Part shown: piece after piece, positions 7,541 to 16,072 of the stretch
Layout of the letters: every line of letters begins with the position of its first letter
Numbering within the stretch: the stretch's first letter is position 1
Source of the DNA: an uncultured Acidimicrobiales bacterium
GTDB taxonomy: Bacteria > Actinomycetota > Acidimicrobiia > Acidimicrobiales > SHLQ01
Reading direction: 5' to 3'
Assembly (NCBI GenBank): GCA_938038815.1
Contig: CALHTF010000139.1
Span: forward strand, 1-37,303
Length of the DNA stretch: 37,303 nt
Notes under the pieces: model-generated
The model's input: only the letters and a program-made list of their open reading frames with translations
What the model was told of the DNA's origin: nothing
Database searches by the model: none
Translations under genes and position numbers: made by a program

Positions 7541-9772
7541 CTAGCCCTGGGTGGTGCCGCCACCGAGAGCCTTGGGTAGCCGGTCGCGAGAAGCGTTTGC
7601 CAGGTCGGCCACGCTGGTTTCGAGCAGACCCTTCACCGCGAACATGTCTTTGTGGGCGAGGCCAAGACGCGTGACCGGGACGCCGGCTGCCTGGGCTCGC
7701 GTCTCAAGGTCGGCGAGGTTGTCAGCCGAAACAGCAACGACAGCTCGCGACGGCGCCTCGGAGAACAACATGGCGTGCGACCCAACGCGCGCAATGGTGC
7801 AACCAACATCGGAGGCGATGGCCATCTCGGCAAGGCACACACCAAGCCCACCAACCGACACGTCGTGCACACCGGTGATGAAGCCCGTGTCGTTGGCGAG
7901 GTCGCGAACCAGGTCGGCAACCTTTTGGTGCTGGTCGTAGTCGAGTGCGGCGAGCGAGCCAACCATGTGGCCGTTATCGAACGCCCACTTCGAACCCGAA
8001 AGTTCGGTTGCATCGGGGTCGCCGAGCAATACGATGCGATCGCCGTCGTTCCAGGTTTTGCCCGGCGGCGGCGCATCGAGGTCGTCGACCATACCCAGCA
8101 GCCCAACGACCGGCGACGGGTGGATGTTGGTGCCCTTCGACTCGTTGTAGAGGCTGACGTTGCCGCCGACGACTGGGATCCCGAACGCGGTGCAGGCCTC
8201 GGCCATTCCGTCGATCGATTCCGATAGCTGCCACATGACCTCGGGGTGTTCGGGGTTGCCGAAGTTGAGGCAGTTGACGAGCGCAAGTGGCCGGGCACCC
8301 ACGCAGGCCAGGTTGAGCAGCGACTCGGCCACGGTGGCCGCCGTGCCACCCTTGGGGTCGACCGCGCACCAGCGATGGTTGCCGTCGGTAGTGAGCGCCA
8401 TGCCGCGGCCGGTGTCCTCGCCGGTCACCGGTTGCTTCAGGCGCAACACGGTGGCGTCGGCTCCCGGCCCGGCGACGGTGTTGAGGAACAGCTGATGGTC
8501 GTACTGGCTGTAGACCCAGGCGGGGTCGATCAGCATCGAGGTGAGGTCGGCCACGATGTCGGCCGGCGCCGGAAGGTCGTTGGCGGAGCTCGCCTGGCGA
8601 GCTTCGAGATCGGCCGGGGCCGCCATTGGCCGGTCGTACAGCGGCGCTTCATCATGCAGCGACGACGCCGGCACATCGCCGATCACGTTGGCGTCGGGGC
8701 CCGGCCCGTCGACGATCCGCAGCGCGCCCTCGTTGTCGGTGACCGTGCCGATAACCGACGAAAGAACTTCCCACTTCTCGCAGATCGACATGACCTGATC
8801 GAGGCTCGACGGTTCGACGATCGCCAGCATCCGCTCCTGGGATTCGCTGGTCATGATCTCGAACGGTTCCATGCCCTCCTCGCGCAGCGGAATGGCCGTG
8901 ATGTCGACGTCCATGCCCACGCCACCGCGTGATGCGGTCTCGGAGGTGGCACAGCACAAGCCCGCTCCGCCGAGATCCTGAATACCCACCACAAGACCAG
9001 CGTCGAGCAGCGCCAGACACGCCTCGATAAGGCGCTTCTCCTCAAACGGGTCGCCGACCTGAACGTTCGGGCGCTTGTCGGCGTCAGACTCGTCGTCGCT
9101 AAAGCCAGCCGAGGCAAGAACACTCACGCCACCGATGCCGTCTCGGCCGGTGCGCGATCCGAGAAGCACCGCCAGGTTGCCGACGCCGCTAGCCTGACCG
9201 AGCACGAGGCGTTCGGTGGGCAGCGTGCCGAGGCACAAGACGTTCACCAGCGGGTTGCCGGTGTAGCACTCGTCGAAAACGGTTTCGCCACCGACGGTCG
9301 GGACGCCGACCGAGTTTCCGTAACCCGATATTCCACTCACCACACCCTCGGCAATCCAGCGGCTGCGAGCGTCGGACAGAGGGCCGAACCGAAGCGGGTC
9401 CATGAGGGCGATCGGGCGAGCACCCATGGTGAAGATGTCGCGCAAGATACCGCCGGCGCCGGTGGCCGCACCTTGGTAGGGCTCGATCGCGGAAGGGTGA
9501 TTGTGGCTTTCGATACGAATCGCCGCAGCGATGCCGTCGCCGACATCGACCACACCGGCATTCTCACCCGGGCCAACCAGCACCCATTCGGCTTCGGTGG
9601 GCAGGCGTTTGAGGTGGATACGCGACGACTTGTACGAGCAGTGCTCGGACCACATAACCGAGTACATCGACAGTTCGAGCTCGTTGGGGGTCCGCCCGAG
9701 GATCGACTCGATCTTTTCGAATTCGTCGTCGGTCAGACCAAGTGCACGGTGCAGGGGTTCGGTGGTTGTCAC
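7541..9772 (-). CDS. purL: Phosphoribosylformylglycinamidine synthase subunit II
   Basis: The synthetase subunit of FGAM synthase, converting FGAR with ammonia and ATP to FGAM; it works with PurS and PurQ. At about 743 aa it is the small PurL, lacking the glutaminase domain. Motifs include [56 protein letters not shown] and [18 protein letters not shown], covering the duplicated PurM-like halves. I chose the GTG at 9772 because homology starts at [12 protein letters not shown] and a -10-like TAGTTT lies 7 nt upstream; a TTG at 9790 is the alternative. Its partners purS and purQ are on the other strand about 3.3 kb away, which is unusual, since the three are often adjacent. Confidence 0.96.
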   Translation of the reverse strand: MTTTEPLHRALGLTDDEFEKIESILGRTPNELELSMYSVMWSEHCSYKSSRIHLKRLPTEAEWVLVGPGENAGVVDVGDGIAAAIRIESHNHPSAIEPYQGAATGAGGILRDIFTMGARPIALMDPLRFGPLSDARSRWIAEGVVSGISGYGNSVGVPTVGGETVFDECYTGNPLVNVLCLGTLPTERLVLGQASGVGNLAVLLGSRTGRDGIGGVSVLASAGFSDDESDADKRPNVQVGDPFEEKRLIEACLALLDAGLVVGIQDLGGAGLCCATSETASRGGVGMDVDITAIPLREEGMEPFEIMTSESQERMLAIVEPSSLDQVMSICEKWEVLSSVIGTVTDNEGALRIVDGPGPDANVIGDVPASSLHDEAPLYDRPMAAPADLEARQASSANDLPAPADIVADLTSMLIDPAWVYSQYDHQLFLNTVAGPGADATVLRLKQPVTGEDTGRGMALTTDGNHRWCAVDPKGGTAATVAESLLNLACVGARPLALVNCLNFGNPEHPEVMWQLSESIDGMAEACTAFGIPVVGGNVSLYNESKGTNIHPSPVVGLLGMVDDLDAPPPGKTWNDGDRIVLLGDPDATELSGSKWAFDNGHMVGSLAALDYDQHQKVADLVRDLANDTGFITGVHDVSVGGLGVCLAEMAIASDVGCTIARVGSHAMLFSEAPSRAVVAVSADNLADLETRAQAAGVPVTRLGLAHKDMFAVKGLLETSVADLANASRDRLPKALGGGTTQG

Positions 9773-9779
9773 CTGCCTC

Positions 9780-9785
9780 AAACTA
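9780..9785 (-). promoter_or_regulatory. -10 box supporting the GTG start of purL
   Basis: TAGTTT on the minus strand, 7 nt before the GTG at 9772. It favours that start over the upstream TTG and suggests a promoter internal to the phyH-purL directon. Confidence 0.35.
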
Positions 9786-9817
9786 GCCAACCAGCGACAC
9801 CGAGTAGAACGGGGGCG

Positions 9818-10771
9818 CTACCCGTCGGTGGTGCGGGACGAGCGGAGGCGTTTCGGCAACGGCGTGACGTTGTATTCGACGTTGACTTCCTCGCTGGAGT
9901 CCGCGACGTGGAAGCGCGACATGTGCCGCGCTCGCTCCGACAGCTGCTCCCAGTCGACTCTGCCGATCCCCGTACGGACCGGCTCACGAAACCAGGGTGC
10001 GTAGAACTCAAGGTTGGGGATCGCCCGGACCTCGTCGGACAGGTTCGGTGTTCCTCCGTGCCATGCCCGAACGTCGCGGATCTGCACCGAGCCGGCCGAC
10101 GCTGGGTTGACGGTGCTGAGTCGCATCCACTCCGGTTCCTCGGTCAAGTTCGGGATCGGTGCCCTGGAATGCTGACTACCTGGGATCTGTCTCGTGGGGC
10201 CATTCAGTGCGGTTTGGTCGAACAGCAGAAAGTTCACGCACACGTACGGGCACGGCAGATCTCTGGTGGTCAGGAAACCGCGTGGATCCGAGAACGAGCT
10301 GAACGGCGTCGCTTTGGATGAGGTCCAATCGCCCATGTCGGCATGCAAGGGCTGGTAGCCAGTCGCGCCGGGTAGACAGAAGTCTCCGCTGCTGGCCCGC
10401 AGCATGAAATCGTCGGAGCCGAAGACGGCGCCGACCAGGTCGGCGACGGTTTCGTTTTCGAGCAGCATCTGCCACTCGGGTCGGTGCAGCATGCTCCCCG
10501 TGCTGCTGGCAGCGCCGAAGGAATACCGGTTCGGACCGCGGTTGCCAGCTCGCTCGTCGTCGAGTTGCACGATCTCGTCGACGACCTCAAGTACGCCACC
10601 ACGAACGGTCTCCAGGTGTTCCGGGCCGAGCACATCGGGCACTACCACGAAGCCATCGCGCTGAAACACCCGCACCACTCGTTCGGTGTCGGTGGCCTCG
10701 ACTATTTCGAGTCCGGCAAGGCCAGCGTTGGCCGCCAGATAGCGGCGCTGTTCTTCGTCCCCCTCAGTCAC
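9818..10771 (-). CDS. Phytanoyl-CoA dioxygenase (PhyH) family oxygenase
   Basis: A 317-aa Fe(II)/2-oxoglutarate oxygenase; the substrate is unknown. The jelly-roll ligands are visible: the His143-x-Asp145 pair in PLHADMGDW and the distal His238 in VRAWHGGTPN. Arg249 (SDEVRAIPNLEF) is the likely 2-oxoglutarate-binding arginine. The FQRDGFVVVPDVLGPEHL start is typical of PhyH proteins. The GTG start at 10771 has an AGGAG about a dozen bases upstream. It lies between metF and purL on the same strand, but no direct metabolic link is evident. Confidence 0.88.
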   Translation of the reverse strand: MTEGDEEQRRYLAANAGLAGLEIVEATDTERVVRVFQRDGFVVVPDVLGPEHLETVRGGVLEVVDEIVQLDDERAGNRGPNRYSFGAASSTGSMLHRPEWQMLLENETVADLVGAVFGSDDFMLRASSGDFCLPGATGYQPLHADMGDWTSSKATPFSSFSDPRGFLTTRDLPCPYVCVNFLLFDQTALNGPTRQIPGSQHSRAPIPNLTEEPEWMRLSTVNPASAGSVQIRDVRAWHGGTPNLSDEVRAIPNLEFYAPWFREPVRTGIGRVDWEQLSERARHMSRFHVADSSEEVNVEYNVTPLPKRLRSSRTTDG

Positions 10772-10837
10772 CTGCGTTTGGCTCCTCTACCGGTCGTATT
10801 AGCGCACGATAGCGAAACCCAAGCCGGGTAAACGGCG

Positions 10838-11839
10838 CTAGCCAGCCTGCTTCGCGTCGTCGCGCACGTCGACCACATCGGCCTCGGGCTTACGACCCAG
10901 GATCCGACACGTGGCTGCGGTGAGCTCGTGGCGGTTCATCGTGTAGAAGTGCAGCTGGCGAACGCCGTGTTCGACCAACCGTCGGCTCTGTTCGGCAGCC
11001 ACGGTTGCGGCTACTAGGTGGCGCACCTCGGGTACCTCGTCGAGCTCGGCGAATAGTTCGGGCATCCAGTCGGGGATGATCGTGCCGCAACGTTCGGAGA
11101 ACGACTTCACCTTGGCGAAGTTGGTGACCGGCATGAGGCCCGGGACGATCGGCTGCGAAATTCCAGCGGCGCGTGCCTGGTGCAGGAAGCGGAGGAAGGC
11201 GTCGGTGTCGAAGAAGTACTGGGTGATTGCCCGGTCGGCGCCCGCATCGAACTTGCGCTTGAGGTTGTCGAGGTCGGCAGCGGCCGACGCGGCCTTCGGG
11301 TGAACCTCTGGATACGCAGCGACCGAAATGTCGATGTCGTCGTCGCGTTCACGAATAGCAGCCACCAGGTCGGCTGCGGTCTCGTAACCACCCGACACGG
11401 TCGAACCGTCGGCGGGAGCATCGCCTCGGAGGGCAACGATTCGCTTCACGCCCAGTTCGAGGTAGCGGTCGATCACCTGGTGAACCTGCGCCTTCGTCGC
11501 ACCCACGCAGGTGAGGTGACCGGCCACCGAAAGATCGGTGTTGGTGGTGATGTATTCGAGGGTCGACAGCGTCTTGTCTTGACTCGAGCCGCCGGCGCCG
11601 TAGGTCACGCTGACGAAGTTCGGATTGAGCGGAGCCAACTGGTCGACACACGCCTCAAGCGACTTCGTACCGGCCTCTGTTGCGGCGGGGAAGAACTCAA
11701 ACGAAACCTCAACATCGGGTTGAATCGGCGTGGCCGGCCACGGTCGACGAGCGAGCCGGTCGGCGGTCTCTTCATCGATCGGCAGGTCCTTGGAAACCTC
11801 GTCGAAGTTCTCTACTCGTAGGAATTGTGAATCGGTCAT
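10838..11839 (-). CDS. metF: 5,10-methylenetetrahydrofolate reductase
   Basis: An FAD enzyme that reduces methylene-THF to methyl-THF, supplying methyl groups for methionine synthesis. The 333-aa product has VEVSFEFFPAATEAG at the N-terminus, where the conserved E-F-F-P-x-x helps bind flavin and substrate, then FVSVTYGAGGSSQDKT, AHLTCVGATKAQV-like LTCVGA, VALRGDAP and AITQYFFDTDAF. The ATG at 11839 overlaps the upstream TGA as ATGA, so it is translationally coupled to the ArsR-methyltransferase regulator; a much longer in-frame ORF to 11986 only shadows that gene. It is expected to be controlled by the operator at 12827-12858. Confidence 0.96.
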   Translation of the reverse strand: MTDSQFLRVENFDEVSKDLPIDEETADRLARRPWPATPIQPDVEVSFEFFPAATEAGTKSLEACVDQLAPLNPNFVSVTYGAGGSSQDKTLSTLEYITTNTDLSVAGHLTCVGATKAQVHQVIDRYLELGVKRIVALRGDAPADGSTVSGGYETAADLVAAIRERDDDIDISVAAYPEVHPKAASAAADLDNLKRKFDAGADRAITQYFFDTDAFLRFLHQARAAGISQPIVPGLMPVTNFAKVKSFSERCGTIIPDWMPELFAELDEVPEVRHLVAATVAAEQSRRLVEHGVRQLHFYTMNRHELTAATCRILGRKPEADVVDVRDDAKQAG

Positions 11840-12828
11840 GAAGCCGCCTCTAAGCGATAGGTAGTCGGTGCGTCGGCACGTTGGGTCCCGACCCAAATGC
11901 TGACGGTGAGCTGATCGGCCTTGGCCTTTGCTCGGGGTTGTAAGTGGGTTACTTCGACGTTGGTCAGACCAGCATTGGCGCACCACTCGGCGATTTCTTC
12001 TTCAGAGAAACCGAGCCAGTGGTGGGCGTACTCGGACCGCAAGAGGTCGAGGTTGTGAGGAGCGAAATCGACGATCACCAAGCGTCCGCCCGGGCGCAAG
12101 GTGCGTACCGCCTGAGCGATAGCCATTTCTGGATCGTCGAGAAAGTGAAGAACGTGGTGCAACAGGGCCGCGTCGAAGCTGCCGGGGTCGAAGTCAAGGG
12201 CGTACAGGTCGCCCGACCGGACCGAGCAATGCGAAAGTCCGGCGGCGTCGAGTTTGCTCCGAGCGGCATCGAGCATCTGGGAGTTGAGGTCGATACCAAT
12301 GCCTCGCTCGATTCCCGAGCCAAGGACCTCGAGCATGCGGCCGGTGCCAGTACCGATGTCGAGCAGTTCGCGTACCGAGTCGGTGTCGACCAAGTCGATG
12401 ATGGCCTCTTCGAGTCGTTGGTCGGACACGTGGCGCTGGCGAACCCGGTCCCAGTCGGCGGCCATCTTGTCGAAGTAGAGCTGGGCCTTTTCATTGCGTT
12501 CGGCCCGCACCGCTTCAAGGCGAGCCATGTCACGTTCGAACGAGGCGTCGGTTTCGCCCGCCTTGTCGACCAGAGGAACAACCGCGTTGAGCAGCTGACG
12601 GCCTTCACCGTGTGACGCTGGCCGGTAATACGCCCGAGTGCCTTGTGCATGACGGTCGAGGACGCCGGCGGCACAGAGAAGTTTGAGGTGGCGACTAACT
12701 CGCGGCTGGGACTGTCCGAGGATGTCGCACAGCTCAGAAACGGTGAGCTCGGTGCGACGCACCAACGCAACGATGCGCAGGCGAGTTGGTTCGGCGACCG
12801 CCTTCAGAGCTTCGAGCAATTCAGCCAT
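11836..12828 (-). CDS. ArsR-type regulator fused to SAM methyltransferase domain
   Basis: A 330-aa two-domain protein. Residues 1-90 form an ArsR winged helix-turn-helix (LTVSELCDILGQSQPRVSRHL), with no cysteine cluster typical of metal sensing. Residues 110-310 form a class-I SAM methyltransferase fold, with motif I LLDIGTGTG at 155-163 and an acidic IGIDLNSQML. Similar fusions sit next to methionine-cycle genes in other bacteria, where ArsR-type regulators such as SahR respond to S-adenosylhomocysteine. I infer that the methyltransferase fold here is a SAM/SAH sensor, though real methyl transfer is possible. The ATG at 12828 lies inside a 32-bp inverted repeat, its likely operator; a TTG at 12831 is less likely. 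It overlaps metF as ATGA. Confidence 0.88.
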   Translation of the reverse strand: MAELLEALKAVAEPTRLRIVALVRRTELTVSELCDILGQSQPRVSRHLKLLCAAGVLDRHAQGTRAYYRPASHGEGRQLLNAVVPLVDKAGETDASFERDMARLEAVRAERNEKAQLYFDKMAADWDRVRQRHVSDQRLEEAIIDLVDTDSVRELLDIGTGTGRMLEVLGSGIERGIGIDLNSQMLDAARSKLDAAGLSHCSVRSGDLYALDFDPGSFDAALLHHVLHFLDDPEMAIAQAVRTLRPGGRLVIVDFAPHNLDLLRSEYAHHWLGFSEEEIAEWCANAGLTNVEVTHLQPRAKAKADQLTVSIWVGTQRADAPTTYRLEAAS

Positions 12829-12858
12829 CAATACATAAGAATATGTTTATGTATTGAT
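12827..12858. promoter_or_regulatory. 32-bp inverted-repeat operator of the regulator-metF operon
   Basis: Arms of 12 bp, ATCAATACATAA and TTATGTATTGAT, are exact inverse complements around an 8-bp GAATATGT centre. A second, inner symmetry CATA-AGAA-TATG is also present. It is a strongly AT-rich island and overlaps the start codon of the ArsR-methyltransferase gene, so binding would block transcription of that gene and metF. Confidence 0.85.
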
Positions 12859-12880
12859 ATTGTCAACCTCCAAAATCCAC

Positions 12881-12932
12881 GTTCTGATTGCAGTTGAGCC
12901 GCTCAGAGCGGATCAAACGCGAAAATTTCAGG
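12881..12932 (-). repeat. Dispersed 52-bp palindromic repeat, copy A
   Basis: Read on the minus strand it aligns without gaps to 28313-28364 on the plus strand, with 41 of 52 positions identical by my count. The core CCGCTC-T-GAGCGG is an exact inverted repeat, and ATTTTCGCG and ATCAGAAC flank it on the two sides. It lies between the ArsR-methyltransferase gene and purS, both of which point away from it. Confidence 0.75.
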
Positions 12933-13090
12933 AAAGCGACGGAAAGCAGCCAAAGAGCCCGGAGCTCGCGGAGGGCGAGGGGCGCCGGCAGAGGGACATA
13001 GCGAAGCGTAGAGAGAGCGAGCTTGCGAGCGACCGACCAAAGAAACAGCGGCGTAGCCGGAGGCGAAGCAAAAGTAATAGTGTCGACCCC
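12933..13090 (+). other. Purine-rich leader upstream of purS
   Basis: This non-coding-looking stretch is strongly A/G-rich on the plus strand and nearly free of T. The phrases GCGAAGC, GGAGG and GAGAGAG recur. The purS reading frame stays open through it back to 12854, but the implied peptide is low-complexity and basic and no start codon stands out. It may be the 5' untranslated leader of purSQ. I see no known riboswitch in it. Confidence 0.5.
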
Positions 13091-13342
13091 ATGACCTTCT
13101 CTGTTCTTGTCGAGGTGCAGCTTCGACCCGGTATTTCTGATCCGCAGGGCCAAACCATCGAGAAAGCCCTCCCGACCCTTGGGTTCGATGGCGTTTCCGA
13201 TGTTCGGGTCGGCAAGAGCATGCGGTTTGAAATCGACGCCGCCGACGAGGCCGCCGCTCGGGCTCAGGTCGATGAGCTTTGCGAGAAGTTTCTCACCAAC
13301 CCCGTGATCGAAGACGCTTTGGTGACAGTGGAGTCAGCGTGA
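13091..13342 (+). CDS. purS: Phosphoribosylformylglycinamidine synthase subunit PurS
   Basis: An 83-aa small subunit that joins PurL and PurQ into the FGAM synthase complex and helps pass ammonia between them. The sequence FSVLVEVQLRPGISDPQGQ, then LGFDGVSDVRVGKSMRFEI, matches the family over its whole length. The ATG at 13091 is preferred over the in-frame upstream extension, because family members begin here. The TGA overlaps the purQ GTG as GTGA, giving tight coupling of the two small subunits. Confidence 0.95.
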   Translation: MTFSVLVEVQLRPGISDPQGQTIEKALPTLGFDGVSDVRVGKSMRFEIDAADEAAARAQVDELCEKFLTNPVIEDALVTVESA

Positions 13343-14013
13343 CCAAGGTCGGCATTGTTGTTTTCCCGGGCACCAACTGTGAGCTCGATGTAGCCGAAGC
13401 GGTCCGCGGGCTCGGCGCCACGCCCGAGATGGTGTGGCATGGCGACGGCGAGCTTCCGGCGGTCGACGCGGTAGTTGTTCCGGGAGGGTTCGCGCACGGC
13501 GACTACCTTCGCCCCGGCGCGATCGCCCAGTTCTCTCCGGCCATGGCCGCTATCAAAGAGTTTGGCGCCAAGGGCGGACCGGTCGTTGGCATCTGTAATG
13601 GATTTCAGGTCCTGACCGAAACGGGCATGCTGCCCGGTGCGCTCCAGAAGAACGCCGGGCTGAAGTTCTTGTGCCAACCGGCGCAGCTTCGGGTCGAGAC
13701 GACCAACTCGTCGCTCACCAACACCCTCGAAGTCGGACAGGTGCTGTCGGTGCCGATTAACCACTTCGAGGGCAACTACACCTGCTCGACGGAAACGCTG
13801 GCCGAACTGCAGGCCAACGATCAGGTCGTGGTGACCTACGTCGACAACCCGAATGGATCGATGGGCGATATCGCTGGGGTCTGCAACGCCGAACGCAACG
13901 TTGTTGGGCTGATGCCTCACCCTGAACGGGCCAGCAATGCGCTGCTCGGCAGCGCCGACGGCCAGGCGATGTTCAGCTCGCTGCTCGCTGCGGCGGCTGG
14001 CGCATCGGTTTAA
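13339..14013 (+). CDS. purQ: Phosphoribosylformylglycinamidine synthase subunit I (glutaminase)
   Basis: A 224-aa class-I glutamine amidotransferase that makes ammonia for PurL. The nucleophile is the Cys in VVGICNGFQVL and the catalytic His-x-Glu is in GLMPHPERAS. FPGTNCELD at the N-terminus is typical. The GTG at 13339 overlaps the purS stop; a longer ORF from 13279 only shadows purS. The stop region overlaps the convergent YeiH gene by 4 bp, so no separate terminator is possible there. Confidence 0.96.
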   Translation: MTKVGIVVFPGTNCELDVAEAVRGLGATPEMVWHGDGELPAVDAVVVPGGFAHGDYLRPGAIAQFSPAMAAIKEFGAKGGPVVGICNGFQVLTETGMLPGALQKNAGLKFLCQPAQLRVETTNSSLTNTLEVGQVLSVPINHFEGNYTCSTETLAELQANDQVVVTYVDNPNGSMGDIAGVCNAERNVVGLMPHPERASNALLGSADGQAMFSSLLAAAAGASV

Positions 14014-15065
14014 CCCAGCACGAGCACGCCGCCAAGGCTGACCGTCGCAACCAGAATCCAGGCGAGCCCACCGAGCACCAGCGGCTGAACGCCGAGCGAC
14101 CGTAGGCGAGAGATGTTGACCCCGGCGCCGAGTCCGACCAATGCGGTGGTGAGCAGGAACCCCTCGGCCAGCTTCACCGTGTCGGTGACCCCGCTGGGAA
14201 GTACGCCCGCAGTACGGACCATCACCAAGGCCAAGAATCCCAGGACAAAGCCCGGGAGCAGGGGTGGCCGGTTTCCGGTGGGTGCATCGGCGATGCGGGA
14301 CCGTTGCACGCTGACCCCGGCGACGATCGGCGCCAACAGCACCACTCGCGTGAGCTTGACCACCACGGCGATCGCCAACACCTTGGCGCCACCGGTCGAG
14401 GCAGCAGCGACAACCTGCGCCACGTCGTGCACACTCGCCCCGACCCAGGTTCCGAATTGCTCGTCGGAGAGGCCGAACCACTGGGCCAGGATAGGAAGGC
14501 CAAACATGGCGAGGCTGCCGGCGATCGTCACGAGGCCAATCGCCACCGCCACTTCTTCCTCTTCGGCGTCCGACGAACTCTCCATGGCGGCGATGGCCGA
14601 CGCGCCGCAGATCGAATAACCGGTGGCGACGAGCAGCGACAAACCCCTCGAGAGTCCGAGTCGACGACCGAGGGCTTGGGTTCCGAAGAAGGTCGCCGCC
14701 ACAGTGGCCACGACCAACACGACGGTGGGGAGGCCGAGTTCGGCGATCTGGCCGAGCGAAAGCCGCAGGCCAAGCAACACCACTCCGGCGCGCAAGAACT
14801 TCTTGGCTACCAGGGCAAGACCGGGTCGGAGTTCGGCGATGGCGGTGGTCTCTTCGCGAAGGTTGCCGAGGACGATGCCAAAGGAGACGGCGATGATCAA
14901 CGTCGACAGTTGCGGAACGACCAGGTTGGCCACTACGGCGAGTCCACTCATCATCAATGCAGCAAGAACGCCGGGCAGGACGGGGGTTGCAACGGTTGGC
15001 GCTACGCCGAGCCGACCGGCTTCGACGCCTGCGGTGTGGGGGACCACCTGAGAGTTGGACACCAC
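14010..15065 (-). CDS. YeiH-family (UPF0324) putative anion exporter
   Basis: A roughly 350-aa membrane protein with about ten hydrophobic segments. Family marks are FGIVLGN in the first third, KFLRAGVVLLGLRLSL, ATGYSICGASAIAA and WVGASVHDVAQVVAA. Members are annotated as sulfate or sulfite exporters, but the substrate is mostly unproven. The start is one of TTG 15068, GTG 15065 or GTG 15062; I give the middle one. The divergent LysR gene and TATAGG operators upstream repeat the common yeiE-yeiH type of arrangement, so the neighbouring LysR probably controls it. Confidence 0.88.
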   Translation of the reverse strand: MVSNSQVVPHTAGVEAGRLGVAPTVATPVLPGVLAALMMSGLAVVANLVVPQLSTLIIAVSFGIVLGNLREETTAIAELRPGLALVAKKFLRAGVVLLGLRLSLGQIAELGLPTVVLVVATVAATFFGTQALGRRLGLSRGLSLLVATGYSICGASAIAAMESSSDAEEEEVAVAIGLVTIAGSLAMFGLPILAQWFGLSDEQFGTWVGASVHDVAQVVAAASTGGAKVLAIAVVVKLTRVVLLAPIVAGVSVQRSRIADAPTGNRPPLLPGFVLGFLALVMVRTAGVLPSGVTDTVKLAEGFLLTTALVGLGAGVNISRLRSLGVQPLVLGGLAWILVATVSLGGVLVLG

Positions 15066-15118
15066 CAAAGTGTGCGACCGTTGCGCCCTAGCCGGTAGAT
15101 GACTCTTGACTGTATGGT

Positions 15119-15147
15119 TATAGGCAAACCCTATATCCCCCTATAGG
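15119..15147. promoter_or_regulatory. Overlapping TATAGG inverted repeats (LysR operator region)
   Basis: TATAGG-N5-CCTATA (15119-15135) is followed, sharing its right half, by CCTATA-N6-TATAGG (15130-15147). Three alternating half-sites lie between the divergent YeiH and LysR genes. A TTGACT at 15106 with CCTATA at 15130 could be a -35/-10 pair for the LysR gene overlapped by the operator. Confidence 0.65.
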
Positions 15148-15165
15148 TTTTACCGATAGGTATCT

Positions 15166-16068
15166 GTGCCGCTCCCACCCACCTTTCCCGAACTCGCGTC
15201 CCTCGATCTGTTCTTGTCGGTGGTGCGCCTCGGCAGCGTGTCACGCGCCGCAGCCGCGCATCAGGTGAGTCAACCATCGGCCTCGAGCCGCATCACCAAC
15301 CTCGAACGCCAACTCGGAATCACGTTGCTCGAGCGATCGACCACCGGCTCACGCCCCACCCCCGAGGGGTCGGTGGTTGCCGGCTGGGCCGAGGGAGTCC
15401 TCCAAGCCGCTGAACAATTGGCCACCGGAGTCGACGCGCTGCGGTCCGAAGCCACCGGCCTGCTGCGCATCGCCGCCAGCTTCACCGTCGCTGAGTACCT
15501 GCTACCGCCCTGGCTCGAGAACTTCCTCCGGAACCGGCCCGAAGACTCCGTAGCGCTCGACGTTGCCAATAGCGCAACCGTTCTCGAACGGCTCGACGCC
15601 GGCACGATCGACCTGGGCTTCATTGAGTCACCGTTGCCCACCCCCCGGATGAACAGCCAGGTGGTAGCGATCGACGAGTTGGTCACCGTCGTATCGCCGC
15701 AGCACCCCTGGGCTCGACGGGCCGCGATCCCGCTCGAAGCATTGGCCACCACGCCGCTCATCTTGCGGGAGAAAGGTTCGGGAACCCGAGAAGCGCTGGA
15801 GGCCGAACTCGAACAGCATGGGTATGAGCCGCCGGCATCGGTGCTTGAGCTCGGCTCGACCTCGGCGGTTCGGGTCGCGGTGATCAACGGCAACTCCCCT
15901 ACCGTCGTCAGCCGTCTTGCCGTAGCGGGCGACATCGACGCCGGAAGTTTGGTGCCGATCGAGGTGCCAGGGTTGATGATTCAACGCCAGCTCCGAGCCA
16001 CGTGGCCAAAGCGGGGCGCGCTGCCGCCACTGGCCCGAGCGCTACTCAAGCAACTGCCCGACCTGTAG
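15166..16068 (+). CDS. LysR family transcriptional regulator of the YeiH gene
   Basis: A 300-aa regulator with the helix-turn-helix at about residues 20-45 (RLGSVSRAAAAHQVSQPSAS, then SRITNLERQLG) and a two-lobed effector domain from about residue 95. It starts at a GTG very close to the operator, suggesting a short or absent leader. The divergent YeiH-type transporter is the likely target. Neighbouring YeiE-like regulators sense sulfur or anion stress in enterics; that function is only inferred here. It converges on the ABC permease, 4 bp apart. Confidence 0.9.
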   Translation: MPLPPTFPELASLDLFLSVVRLGSVSRAAAAHQVSQPSASSRITNLERQLGITLLERSTTGSRPTPEGSVVAGWAEGVLQAAEQLATGVDALRSEATGLLRIAASFTVAEYLLPPWLENFLRNRPEDSVALDVANSATVLERLDAGTIDLGFIESPLPTPRMNSQVVAIDELVTVVSPQHPWARRAAIPLEALATTPLILREKGSGTREALEAELEQHGYEPPASVLELGSTSAVRVAVINGNSPTVVSRLAVAGDIDAGSLVPIEVPGLMIQRQLRATWPKRGALPPLARALLKQLPDL

Positions 16069-16072
16069 CGAG

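Noticed and set aside
12859..13090. A purine or SAM riboswitch before purS or the regulator gene
   Set aside because: I could not find the conserved junctions or pseudoknot parts of known purine, SAM or SAH riboswitches; the AT-rich palindrome fits a protein operator better.
13264..14481. A 405-codon minus-strand frame over purQ and the YeiH gene
   Set aside because: It is antisense to purQ and out of frame with the YeiH gene, and its composition is that of a shadow frame.
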